A stretch of 64,000 nt of DNA from an uncultured Thermoguttaceae bacterium (GTDB lineage Bacteria > Planctomycetota > Planctomycetia > Pirellulales > Thermoguttaceae), in the NCBI GenBank assembly GCA_938084835.1, contig CALKER010000006.1:496001-560000 (forward strand). Direction: 5' to 3'. The position numbers were made by a program, and so were the translations under genes. Each line of letters begins with the position of its first letter. Within the stretch, counting starts at the first letter, position 1. Positions 9,601 to 17,244 of the stretch are shown here, piece after piece. The notes under the pieces were generated by a model that searched no databases, was not told where the DNA came from, and saw nothing but the letters and a program-made list of their open reading frames with translations.

Positions 9601-10457
9601 GCCTTAGCGAAGCCGCGTTCGCGGTAAAAACTTTCTATTTTGCGTCGCGCTTGTTCCACAAGAAATGGGTCAAATCCATCGCCCGGGCGAATGCCTGCCT
9701 CCTCGAGGAGCCTTTTCTTTGAGTACCACTCATTGCCCACGACCTTTACGTACTGGATCAACGGTCGCTCGACCACTTCAAAGATTACAATTCGGCCTTC
9801 CGGAACTGGCTGCCAATACACGCGGACCGAGGCAAACAGCCGGGTTTGATTCAAGCGGCGGACATCCTCTTCAATAATCCGCGGATCAAAGGGACGACCC
9901 ACGCGTGTCTTGATTTGTCCTAAGATTTGCTCTGTTTCGACGCGTTGGTTACCAATGATTCGGACTTCCACAACTGTGGGATCACCGGCAGATGTCTCTC
10001 CGGACGAACCGGAAAAATTGGCCGCTACGAGTCTATGGAGGGGTGTTGCATAACCAGAGCTAACCTCCGGCTCGGGGTTGGGCAGCAATTGGCCCTCGCT
10101 CGGGTTGATGTTGGGCTGCAAGCGTGAGGGTGAGCTTCCCCAACTGGGGGCTGCTTCCCCGAACGGTTGGGCAAAAGGACCGCCAGTAAATTCCGGCAAA
10201 AAAGTCTCTCCGGGTTGATGCGGAGCTATCGGTGGATAAGAGCTGCCGTGCGCCGTTTCGCGAAAGGGTGGAGCTATCGAGGGTTGGTGCGTACTCCCCG
10301 ATGAAAGAGCTTGTAAGGAGGCGACGTGAATTAGTGGCTCCTCCGTGGGTGCCGCAAATACGCTGAAAGCGTGGTTGGATGCTTCACCCAGGAAACAAAA
10401 CGCAACAGCAACTAACACACTCGTACTGCACAATATTCTCCGAGCGGCAAAGTTCAA
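6642..10457 (-). CDS. bamA: Omp85/BamA outer-membrane assembly protein with long linker
   Basis: A 1271-residue protein. Residues 1-36 look like a signal peptide. A Pro/Ser/Gly-rich stretch runs to about 160. Five POTRA domains follow at roughly 161-231, 232-310, 311-396, 399-476 and 480-550, the first beginning VVEVRIIGNQRVETEQIL. Residues about 555-915 are low-complexity Pro/Ser/Gly/Thr. The beta barrel covers about 918-1271, with GRIMLSAGINSDAG at its start, TLIHDTRDSAFLPTEG, and the loop 6 motif SSLRGF near residue 1162. The chain ends GFFR. BamA inserts barrel proteins into the outer membrane. E. coli BamA has about 800 residues, so the excess is the N-terminal and internal linkers. No ompH/skp or lpx genes are adjacent. 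Confidence 0.9.
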   Translation of the reverse strand: MNFAARRILCSTSVLVAVAFCFLGEASNHAFSVFAAPTEEPLIHVASLQALSSGSTHQPSIAPPFRETAHGSSYPPIAPHQPGETFLPEFTGGPFAQPFGEAAPSWGSSPSRLQPNINPSEGQLLPNPEPEVSSGYATPLHRLVAANFSGSSGETSAGDPTVVEVRIIGNQRVETEQILGQIKTRVGRPFDPRIIEEDVRRLNQTRLFASVRVYWQPVPEGRIVIFEVVERPLIQYVKVVGNEWYSKKRLLEEAGIRPGDGFDPFLVEQARRKIESFYRERGFAKARVTVVEGANPNDPGIVFLISEGPRQRVLWTDFIGNTISSDSRLRTKVQTKPGWFLLWRGFFDPEQLDRDEVQIIDYYRGLGFFQAKVGEPIVHFNEDRTWARVRFIIDEGPRYKVREVRLLGNTLFSESELLPLLKLQVGKYFSQAEMDGDVKTLQEKYGSIGYVFADIRAEPRFVEQAPELELVYTIQEGVRCRVGRIDVVIKDQYNSLTHTQWSTVLNRISLAPGDIVDIRELRASERRLRASGLFEVDASRGIAPKIVVVPPEPEQVEAILARKRQGEIRGQCPESLGPFGRMPLVLRNLLLPARWFSSPSHAGESHWQADSASSPWSHPEADCFIVLRLEGKLAPGVDPAKLIEELPRAVPPNEHPPGSLHDVSTKISSKTEPTDDLAGGGRDQKDFSRKLLRVDDPTREDPVVRAQYTPDAGLSLWPLRPQPYTPRTISGGTAEGRSHPPAGNHSWRSSYLAGEDNRATNSRSPSTPGLTPVTVTSISPPEATQFSGGDPTSQSPSSVPAGNAPNPGMTLGISNNPVHGEGLPFTSPSPGSSPSVPAQQAPYPLGDGAAGISTGYPASTSSTDPQAMPSGGSFGGITPAGVIPSPTPPPTVAPDVLPLLRGDSPDQEPTLPVPLQPEVYEGRTGRIMLSAGINSDAGLIGSIIIDEQNFDWRRWPRSWEDIRSGIAWRGAGQRFRLEAVPGTEVQRYMATFQEPYLWDTDVSLGLSAFFYNRRYAEWDEDRVGGRIALGYQFTHDLSGTFAIRAAEIKIYDPAVPPGLVSDLDEVLGSNTLVGFGVTLIHDTRDSAFLPTEGHIYEISFEQVVGSFDYPRAELEVRRYLLLRQHPDGSGRHVLGLSGRVAYTGSNTPIYEHYFAGGYSSLRGFSFRGASPRDPATGLRVGGHFLVLASAEYMFPLTADDLLRLVIFCDTGAVQPDIDEWRDRYRVAPGFGFRITIPALGPAPVALDFAFPISKEDGDDRQVFSFFLGFFR

Positions 10458-10826
10458 AGGACGAACTCCTCGATGAACCCACCCATGGCGGCGCAGCGAC
10501 CTACCTCTGGAGTGGAAAACAATTAAGTTAGGGCATCTGTTTCCGAAAAGTTTGGCCTGGGTCTTCAGTTCCGAAGAGTTTCGCTTTCGGGTTTCGGATT
10601 GCCTGCCACATCTGGCAAAGGAATAGGTTGAGCCCCTGGAACATCAGGTGGCGAGGACTCTTTTAGTCAAGCAGTCCTGTTTCGGGCAAGGTAACTATGG
10701 GAAATAGCTGGGGGCGCGGAGCGGCTGGCTCCGATCTGTACCGGAAACTCTTGGTGGCAGGATGTCTATCGGAGTGGCTGCCGCGAACAAGGTCGGTCAA
10801 AGGCGAGGAGCTGGATTTTCCAAGTT

Positions 10827-10859
10827 TTTGGGCACGCCGGTGATGTCTTTGGGCACGCC
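10827..10859. repeat. Short direct repeat, TTTGGGCACGCC twice
   Basis: Two identical 12-base copies at 10827-10838 and 10848-10859, start to start 21 bases. Confidence 0.7.
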
Positions 10860-10923
10860 TCCGATAAACTCTGGATCCCAATCAGACACCTCTTCCCGCA
10901 AGCGTTTGTGGATATTTTACTTC

Positions 10924-10936
10924 CTAGAACTTCTAG
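10924..10936. promoter_or_regulatory. Dyad CTAGAA-C-TTCTAG
   Basis: Perfect six-base inverted repeat with one central base, about 470 bases upstream of the bamA-like start. Could be a regulator site or chance. Confidence 0.2.
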
Positions 10937-11103
10937 ATTTCCTATTTCCCACATGTTCCGAGTCTTATGGCCAAATTAGTTGCCAGTTCGATTGGGCTCG
11001 ATGTTCGTAGGTGGGTATTGATTTGCTACTGCCGCCATGAATAGGCGGATTAATTTAGCGGCGCAGTATAAAAGTCAACGTAGGACGCAAAATAATGAGC
11101 TAG

Positions 11104-11135
11104 CAGATCGGGAAACACATCAGATCGGGGAACAC
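11104..11135. repeat. Tandem near-repeat of CAGATCGGGAAACAC
   Basis: Copies at 11104-11118 and 11121-11135 differ at one base; period 17. Confidence 0.7.
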
Positions 11136-11272
11136 GTGGGATTATCGTAGAGATCATAACGACCTTGCTGGAAGAAAATTAGCGTCGGCCCAATTTTGGC
11201 AAGATAAGCATCGTCCCAAATTTGTCGAAAAAGTGACCATTGCGGCATTTCTCAGCTTTTTGCGCGATCGCT

Positions 11273-11740
11273 TCATTTCTCCCGGTTTTTTGCTTCCAGC
11301 ACCGGAGAATTGCTTCGCTCCATGCTGTCGATGTACCGTCGCAGTCGCTCGAGCTCATCGGTGATATGTCGCAGCTTGAGCATGTTCTCTAGCCGCTTCA
11401 GTAACTCGAGTTTATTTACCGGCTTACTAAGGAAATCATCGCACCCGGCGGCTACGGCCCGTTCAATATCTCCTAACTCGTTCAGTGCTGTAACCATCAG
11501 CACCATGATGTTCCGTGTTGCGGGATTGTCCTTGATGCGTCGGCAGACTTCGAAGCCGCTGAGTTTTGGCATCATAATATCTAGCAAAATGAGGTCCGGT
11601 TGAAAGGTGGCCACTTTCTGGAGGGTGTCAAGGCCATCGACGGCTACCGCGATCTCGCAATCAAGCTCGCTCAAAAATACTTCAAGGAGCTCGACATTCG
11701 CCGCGTTATCGTCCGCAATTAAGATCCGACTCTTTGCCAT
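11273..11740 (-). CDS. Stand-alone response regulator receiver protein
   Basis: A 155-residue receiver (REC) protein. The acidic pair is D10-D11 in ILIADDN, the phospho-acceptor is D54 in LLDIMMPKLSG, the conserved Thr lies in MVTAL and the Lys in FLSKPV. After the receiver, residues about 120-145 (LRHITDELERLRRYIDSMER) form a likely amphipathic coiled coil. There is no DNA-binding or enzymatic output domain, so it probably acts by protein contact, as CheY/DivK-type regulators do. No histidine kinase lies nearby. The start ATG follows a GGAGGGAGTG ribosome site. Confidence 0.92.
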   Translation of the reverse strand: MAKSRILIADDNAANVELLEVFLSELDCEIAVAVDGLDTLQKVATFQPDLILLDIMMPKLSGFEVCRRIKDNPATRNIMVLMVTALNELGDIERAVAAGCDDFLSKPVNKLELLKRLENMLKLRHITDELERLRRYIDSMERSNSPVLEAKNREK

Positions 11741-11956
11741 GATGTCTTCACTCCCTCCTCATTGATGATTTTCCATCGTGAGCACGAGGTTATGAAATGG
11801 CCGTTCTTAACGCTTTAAGTAACCGGAGTGTTTCCCCAAGTCGAGACTTCATCAGGAAATTGTGGCAGCTTTGTCAATTCGCGGCGCGGCCTTTACCTCA
11901 CCGAGCACCACCCCCAGCTGCGCTGAGGATTCGGGGCGACCCGGCGCGGGCCGGGG

Positions 11957-12961
11957 TTAGTATTCTCCTGTGCCGAGAAACTCTTTTTCAACCGCATGGC
12001 ATGTTACCTCGTGCCCGTCTAAATTAAGTCGCTGCGGCTCCACATTTCGGCAGACCGCACGGGCTATCGGACATCGGGGATGAAACCGACATCCTGGTGG
12101 GGGGGCTGACGGACTTGGTACGTCTCCCTTGAGTACAATTCGCTGCTTTCTCTCGCCCGGGCGGATGCTCGGTACCGCCGACAGTAAAGCTTGCGTATAA
12201 GGGTGAAGTGGTTTCCGATAAATCTCTGCTGAGGAAGCCAACTCGACGATTTGACCTAAATACATCACGGCTACGCGGTCGGATAAATATTCGACCACAG
12301 AAAGGTCGTGCGAAATAAAGAGATAACTCAGGTTTTTTTTGGCCCGCAGCGCCACAAGCAGATTAATAATTTTGGCTTGGATAGACACGTCAAGGGCGGA
12401 GAGAGGCTCATCGAGCACAAGAAAGTCAGGCTCGAGAACCAAAGCCCGGGCCAAGCTTATCCGTTGCCGTTGACCACCGGAGAATTCATGGGGATAACGG
12501 TCTAGGGCATCTTCGCCCAGGCCCACTTCAGCAAGTACTTGGCGCACGCGCTCGCGTCTTTCTCGCCAGCTGCCGGCATTATGGATAAGAAGGGGCTCCT
12601 CCACGATGGCCCGAACGGTCATTCGGGGATTAAGTGACCCGTACGGATCCTGAAACACCATTTGCATTTGGCGACGCAGTTTCCGCAAATCTTCTGGGGA
12701 CTGCTGAAGGAGGTCCTTTCCGTCAAAAACAATTCGGCCAGAAGTGGGTTCGTACAATCTTAGGATGGTTCGCCCGACCGTCGTCTTACCACAACCCGAC
12801 TCGCCTACTAGCCCGAAAGTTTCCCTTTTGTGGATGACAAACGACACATCGTCGACTGCGCGCTTGTACGCTATTACCCGTGAAAAAATCCCCCGCCGAA
12901 TTGGGAAATACTTTTTTAGGTTATCCACTTGGACGATGATCGAACCTGAGGTGCTTATCAT
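11957..12961 (-). CDS. Peptide ABC importer ATPase (OppF/DppF type)
   Basis: A 334-residue ATPase, last gene of a five-gene peptide-importer cluster. Walker A is GESGCGKT (53-60), the signature is FSGGQRQR, and Walker B is FLVLDEP. The C-terminal extension typical of the Opp/Dpp family carries C291-x5-C297-x6-C304 and C321, the family Cys set reported in other Opp/Dpp ATPases to hold an Fe-S cluster. It should pair with the OppD-type ATPase to drive uptake. A 335-base spacer separates it from that gene, with a strong hairpin 32 bases before this start. Substrate class (di- or oligopeptide) cannot be decided. Confidence 0.93.
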   Translation of the reverse strand: MISTSGSIIVQVDNLKKYFPIRRGIFSRVIAYKRAVDDVSFVIHKRETFGLVGESGCGKTTVGRTILRLYEPTSGRIVFDGKDLLQQSPEDLRKLRRQMQMVFQDPYGSLNPRMTVRAIVEEPLLIHNAGSWRERRERVRQVLAEVGLGEDALDRYPHEFSGGQRQRISLARALVLEPDFLVLDEPLSALDVSIQAKIINLLVALRAKKNLSYLFISHDLSVVEYLSDRVAVMYLGQIVELASSAEIYRKPLHPYTQALLSAVPSIRPGERKQRIVLKGDVPSPSAPPPGCRFHPRCPIARAVCRNVEPQRLNLDGHEVTCHAVEKEFLGTGEY

Positions 12962-13296
12962 GGGAAAACCTATTGTTTTAGTCCTCGCCTATGCCGACTC
13001 AGCCCGGCACAAAGGCCGGTGAGTCGGTCCGCTTCTCAACACGTGTGTTCTGCTCAGCACGGAAGTTTCATCCCAAGCTGCCAACGATTTCTTTCGACTC
13101 AAGTAAACTGTGCCATATTCCGTTTTCGCACGTTCTGGAGAGCCTACCTGCCTTTTGCCCTTAGGCCGCACGCCGTGTGGTGCTAGTTCTTTTTCTTGTA
13201 ACCTTAGCGCAAGTTGCCCACCTTTCTGCTGCCTAAGAGATTAGCCTTGCACTCAATTATTCGCAGATACTTGCAACTGCCTTTAAGCAAACGCCT
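12962..13296. other. Spacer between the two importer ATPase genes
   Basis: No gene is seen. Its main content is the hairpin at 12994-13027 just upstream of the OppF-type start. The minus-strand frame at 12989-13171 has no protein-like features. Confidence 0.55.
12994..13027 (-). promoter_or_regulatory. Strong two-part hairpin before the OppF-type ATPase
   Basis: Outer arms CCGACTCA / TGAGTCGG (8 pairs) enclose inner arms CCGGC / GCCGG (5 pairs) with a two-base bulge and a six-base loop. It lies 32 bases upstream of the start at 12961. No T-run follows in the direction of transcription, so a terminator is unlikely. A processing, stabilising or translation-control element in the polycistronic message is more likely. 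Confidence 0.55.
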
Positions 13297-14367
13297 TCAT
13301 GGAGGGGGTGCCTGAATGTCAGCAGCAAGTTTGTCACGCTCCCATGCTTCGAAGTTGAGTTGGCCGGCAAAATGGCAGCGCGCAAACAGTCCGGTCCCAA
13401 CGTGGTGCAACTCGGGTTCCTGTTCGCGACAGATCTGCTGGCAAAAAGGACAGCGAGGCCAAAATCGGCAGCCTGTGGGATAGGCTATTGCTTTCGGGAC
13501 TTCCCCTTCGATTTCTGGAAGCTTGCGATCTTTGGCGATCCCAAGTGCAGGACGGCTTTTCAGCAAAAGGAACGTGTAAGGGTGATACTGACGTTGGAAT
13601 GTTTCCGGCACTGGGCCGGTTTCCACAATTTGGCCTGCATACATTACGGCTAACTGGCTTGCCATCTCCGCTACAATCCCAAGATCATGCGTGATCAACA
13701 GGATGGAAAGCTTCAATTTTTCATCGGCCTGCAGTTCGCGAAGAAGTTCCAATATTTGGGCCTGGATCGTCACATCCAGGGCCGTAGTAGGTTCATCGGC
13801 GATAAGGAGGCGTGGCTGACACGCGAGGGCCATAGCGATCATAGCCCGTTGCCGCATCCCGCCGGAGAACTGGTGGGGGTAGGATTCGGCCGCTTGACGT
13901 GGGTCACCGATATGAACGCGCTCCAGCAGGTATATTGCCATTTCCCAGGCATCCCGCCGCGATATGTTTTCCTGATGAAGGAGAATGGCCTCGGCGATCT
14001 GGTAGCCGATGGTAAACACGGGATTAAGAGAAGTCATCGGCTCCTGAAAAATCATGGAAATTTTTTGCCCGCGAATCTTCCGCATCTCGCGCTCGGGCAG
14101 GGCGGTAAGCACCTTTGGCCCATCGTCGTCGTAAAGAATCACTTCCCCGCCCACAATTCGCCCCGGGGGTGGCACCAGGCGCATGATGGAAAGGGCGGTC
14201 ATAGACTTGCCGCATCCCGACTCTCCTACCAGTCCTACGGTTTGACCTCTGGGAATGGCCAGAGACACCCCGTCGACGGCTTTGGCTACACCTTCATCGG
14301 TGTAAAAACAGGTGCGCAGGTCTTTAATTTCGAGGATAAGTGAATTTGTGTCCATCATTCGTGCCAT
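13297..14367 (-). CDS. Peptide ABC importer ATPase (OppD/DppD type)
   Basis: A 356-residue ATPase. Walker A is GESGCGKS, the signature is FSGGMRQR, and Walker B is [12 protein letters not shown] with the D-loop usual in OppD/DppD. The tail has C300-x5-C306-xx-C309-xxx-C313 and C331, the family Cys motif with one extra Cys. The N-terminus could begin at the ATG codons at 14367 or 14358; none has a strong ribosome site. It would form the ATPase heterodimer with the product of the next gene, on the cytoplasmic face. Confidence 0.93.
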   Translation of the reverse strand: MARMMDTNSLILEIKDLRTCFYTDEGVAKAVDGVSLAIPRGQTVGLVGESGCGKSMTALSIMRLVPPPGRIVGGEVILYDDDGPKVLTALPEREMRKIRGQKISMIFQEPMTSLNPVFTIGYQIAEAILLHQENISRRDAWEMAIYLLERVHIGDPRQAAESYPHQFSGGMRQRAMIAMALACQPRLLIADEPTTALDVTIQAQILELLRELQADEKLKLSILLITHDLGIVAEMASQLAVMYAGQIVETGPVPETFQRQYHPYTFLLLKSRPALGIAKDRKLPEIEGEVPKAIAYPTGCRFWPRCPFCQQICREQEPELHHVGTGLFARCHFAGQLNFEAWERDKLAADIQAPPP

Positions 14368-14429
14368 CTCTTTGTGGCCGATTCCGGTGCCGAATTCCTA
14401 TTTTCGAAATCTGGCGACACTGACCGCTT

Positions 14430-14450
14430 GGCGGCCTTTTGGCCACCGCC
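14430..14450 (-). promoter_or_regulatory. Hairpin in the permease-ATPase spacer
   Basis: GGCC-TTTT-GGCC core with outer GGC / GCC pairs and a three-base bulge, inside the 209-base spacer between the OppC-type and OppD-type genes. Moderately stable; no terminator tail. Confidence 0.3.
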
Positions 14451-14576
14451 TCGCGATGCCTTATTAAGCGTGGCCTAGTGGGCTGGCCTCCCGTTGAAGG
14501 GTTTCCCTCCAATTTACAAACATTTAGCGTAGCTCTTTGCCAATTGGCGGCCAAAAGCAAGCTGAAGGAGCAGGAG

Positions 14577-15704
14577 TTATTTCCCCGCCTCCCGAAGCCG
14601 TGGGTCGGTGACTTCCTGCAAAGCCTCGCCTAAAAGGTTGTAGGCAAGAACCGTGAGGAAGATGGCTGCGCCTGGGAAGACAACCAACCACCACATCTGG
14701 AGATTGGCTCGCCCCGCGTTAAGCAGTGTACCCCAGCTGGGGTGAGGAGGGGGTGGTCCAAATCCTAGGAAGCTCAGCCCACTTTCGATAAGAATCGCGG
14801 AAGCCACCCCAAAACTAATGGGGACGAGCACCGGCGCCAGGGCATTTGGTAAAATGTGGCGGAAAATGATCCGCAGCCCACTGGCTCCCATGGCTTGAGC
14901 GGCCAGAACGAACTCGGTATTTTTCAGGCGTATGAATTCTCCCCGGGTTAAGCGGGCCACGCCGGTCCAACCGGTGATACCAATTACCACCATCACGTGC
15001 CAGATGTTGGGCTTTTCAATGATTGCCAGTAAGGCAAGGATTAACACCAGCGTAGGGATACACATCACCAGCTCGATTAATCGACTAAGCGTGATATCAA
15101 CCCATCCGCCGAAATACCCGGCCAAAGCGCCGATGATAATTCCGATCACAGCTGCCACACCCGTGGACACAAGTCCCACGAGCAAAGCGGTTCGCGCGCC
15201 GTGAACAAGCTGGGCGAATACATCAATGCCTTCCTGAGTAGTTCCCATGAGGTTATAGCGATTAGGTCGGCCCTGGGCGCCTGTGGGGTTGCCTGGCTGG
15301 CCGGGCCATTCGTTGCTTGTCACACGGCGATAAGGGTCTTGGTAAATTAGGGGCCAGATTGCCCAACTGTGGGGATCCCGCGCTTTTAAGTTTTCCGGGT
15401 AGCGTTGGCGAAATTTATCTCGGAAAAAAATCTCCGGCTCCCAACGACGGTTGTAATATGCCAAAGCGGGAAAGTAGATCTTGCCCTTATACTTACAAAT
15501 GATTGGGCGGGTGCCCACTATGGCTGGGGAAAGGATTCCAACCACCGCCAGGGCGATGACATAAGCAAGGGCCAGCATGGCCAGCCGGCGTCGCCGAAAA
15601 CGGATCCACGCTTCTCGCCATAGCCCGCGAGGGCCCACTCGTGGGGCCAAGGCTGATGTATCGCGTTGGGGAATTGGGATTCCACCTCGAGGCGTTGACA
15701 TCAT
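14577..15704 (-). CDS. Peptide ABC importer permease (OppC/YejE type)
   Basis: A 375-residue inner-membrane permease. The first helix is at about 38-58. A periplasmic insert of about 80 residues (about 66-150) contains YKGKIYFPAL and HSWAIWPLIYQDPYRR, which resembles YejE more than the short DppC proteins. The binding-protein-dependent permease domain follows with five hydrophobic segments and the EAA-type loop (LAAQAMGASGLRIIFRHILPN). It partners with the OppB-type permease. The extra loop usually marks transporters for larger peptides, but substrate is unproven. Confidence 0.9.
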   Translation of the reverse strand: MMSTPRGGIPIPQRDTSALAPRVGPRGLWREAWIRFRRRRLAMLALAYVIALAVVGILSPAIVGTRPIICKYKGKIYFPALAYYNRRWEPEIFFRDKFRQRYPENLKARDPHSWAIWPLIYQDPYRRVTSNEWPGQPGNPTGAQGRPNRYNLMGTTQEGIDVFAQLVHGARTALLVGLVSTGVAAVIGIIIGALAGYFGGWVDITLSRLIELVMCIPTLVLILALLAIIEKPNIWHVMVVIGITGWTGVARLTRGEFIRLKNTEFVLAAQAMGASGLRIIFRHILPNALAPVLVPISFGVASAILIESGLSFLGFGPPPPHPSWGTLLNAGRANLQMWWLVVFPGAAIFLTVLAYNLLGEALQEVTDPRLREAGK

Positions 15705-15926
15705 TCCGACCCATCACTCCTCATATTTTTGATCACGCTTTACCGTTAGGCGACGGCCGATCTTTGTGCTCCGTAAAGATCCAGGGGTTTCGGAAGTAGT
15801 GACCTCCTTCCAAGACCCTCACTTTTTCCTGCCGAATTTTCTACATCGCTTGCTAGTTTGGCTCGCGCCGGCCGAAGCGGGGATTTGAAACGTAGCTTAA
15901 TTTTTACCCGGTCCCTCGTAGAGCTT

Positions 15927-15944
15927 CGCGGGAAGGATCCCGCG
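15927..15944 (-). promoter_or_regulatory. Hairpin right after the OppB-type gene
   Basis: Perfect seven-base stem CGCGGGA / TCCCGCG with loop AGGA, about ten bases past the stop of the OppB-type gene. No T-run follows within ten bases, so it is more like a 3'-end-stabilising or attenuating element than an intrinsic terminator. Confidence 0.45.
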
Positions 15945-15953
15945 GCTCCTCTC

Positions 15954-16946
15954 TCAGGAATAGGTCACTCGCGGATCGACAACGGCATAAAGAATATCCG
16001 CTAAGAGCTGTCCCACGAGTGTCAACACTGAAAACATGAGTACCAACCCCATGATCGTGGGATAGTCCCGTTCGCTAATCGCTTCGAAGAAAAGCCGTCC
16101 CATGCCGGGCCAAGCAAAAATCTGTTCTAGAATTACCGACCCGCTGAGCAGTCCAGGCATGGTTAAGCCCACCAAAGTCACGAAAGGAATAAGCGTGTTG
16201 CGGAAAGCATGGACTACAATCACTCGCGTCGGCGGCACCCCTTTGGCTTGAGCTGTGCGAATGTAGTCCTGGCGGATTACCTCCAGCATATTGGATTTAA
16301 CGAACCGGCAAAAATAAGCCAAACTTCCATAGGTGAAACACAGCACTGGGAGGAACATGTGACGCATGATGTCCAGTACCTTGCCGTAGAAGGGAAGTTC
16401 TGGGAAACGGTCGCTATGCATGCCGAACAAGGGAAGCTCAAAAGGTGTCCCGGCCAAACGCACGGCAAAAAACGACAAGAGAAAAAGCGCCGCGACAAAC
16501 GATGGCAGTGAATAGAGCATGTACAACAGGGTACTGAGGAGTCGTTCGTCCGGCCTCCCGTTGCGCACGGATGCATACAGTCCAAGCGGCACCGCCAAAA
16601 GGTAGGCTAATATCAGCGATGTTGCCGACAAAAGAAGTGTGGGGCCGATCCGTTCGCCGATGAGCGTCGTGACCGGCTGCTTACGCGAAATCGATCGTCC
16701 CAGGTCTCCCTGCAAGAGGTTGCCCATCCAGTGGAAGTAGGCCACGTACCAGGGCTTATCAAGGCCATACGCCCGCATGAGACGTTCTAAGTCTTCTTTT
16801 CGTAATCGCCGGCTGGGGTCGGCTTCCATGAGACGATCCGTGATGGGGGTGCCAGGCATATTGCGGATGAGAGCATAGACCACAAATGTTATCAGAATAA
16901 GCGTCCCCAAGCCAATCAGAATACGCCGCACCAAATATCCAAACAT
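15954..16946 (-). CDS. Peptide ABC importer permease (OppB/DppB type)
   Basis: A 330-residue permease with the N-terminal helix MFGYLVRRILIGLGTL and the conserved IRNMPGTPITDRL segment. The large periplasmic loop has WYVAYFHWMGNLLQGDLGRS, a family hallmark. The EAA-type loop is RTAQAKGVPPTRVIVVHAFRN, and the chain ends ILYAVVDPRVTYS. Length is normal for OppB/DppB. It forms the translocation pore with the OppC-type permease. The gene lies between the binding protein gene (298-base spacer) and the second permease gene (249-base spacer). Confidence 0.93.
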   Translation of the reverse strand: MFGYLVRRILIGLGTLILITFVVYALIRNMPGTPITDRLMEADPSRRLRKEDLERLMRAYGLDKPWYVAYFHWMGNLLQGDLGRSISRKQPVTTLIGERIGPTLLLSATSLILAYLLAVPLGLYASVRNGRPDERLLSTLLYMLYSLPSFVAALFLLSFFAVRLAGTPFELPLFGMHSDRFPELPFYGKVLDIMRHMFLPVLCFTYGSLAYFCRFVKSNMLEVIRQDYIRTAQAKGVPPTRVIVVHAFRNTLIPFVTLVGLTMPGLLSGSVILEQIFAWPGMGRLFFEAISERDYPTIMGLVLMFSVLTLVGQLLADILYAVVDPRVTYS

Positions 16947-17244
16947 GGCCTTATGCCGTGCCTTTCAACATACCACAAATCGAGTTGCGCACCAGCAATT
17001 TCCTTGATTTCAATCGGTTGGGTACGGGCAGCCACGCGGGAAACGGTGTGCAGAAACGGCGCAGGCGGCCTTCCGAAGTCTGGCCTACTTTGGGAATCGC
17101 CTTCCCGGTCCGAGGGCATCATTCAGCAATAGAGGCCTTCTTGCTTTGTTCCATTCCAATGTCCCAGAAGAGGTTACTCTTGCATTCATTTCCTCGGGTC
17201 AAGTCCACAGTTCAAACTTGAATGGGGACCTGCGTAGTTTGAGG

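Larger units (their letters stand above)
10458..11272. other. Upstream region of bamA-like gene
   Basis: No gene is apparent. It contains a 12-base direct repeat with a 21-base period (10827-10859), a 15-base near-perfect repeat with a 17-base period (11104-11135), and a dyad CTAGAA-C-TTCTAG at 10924-10936. Any bamA promoter should lie in the left part. Confidence 0.5.
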
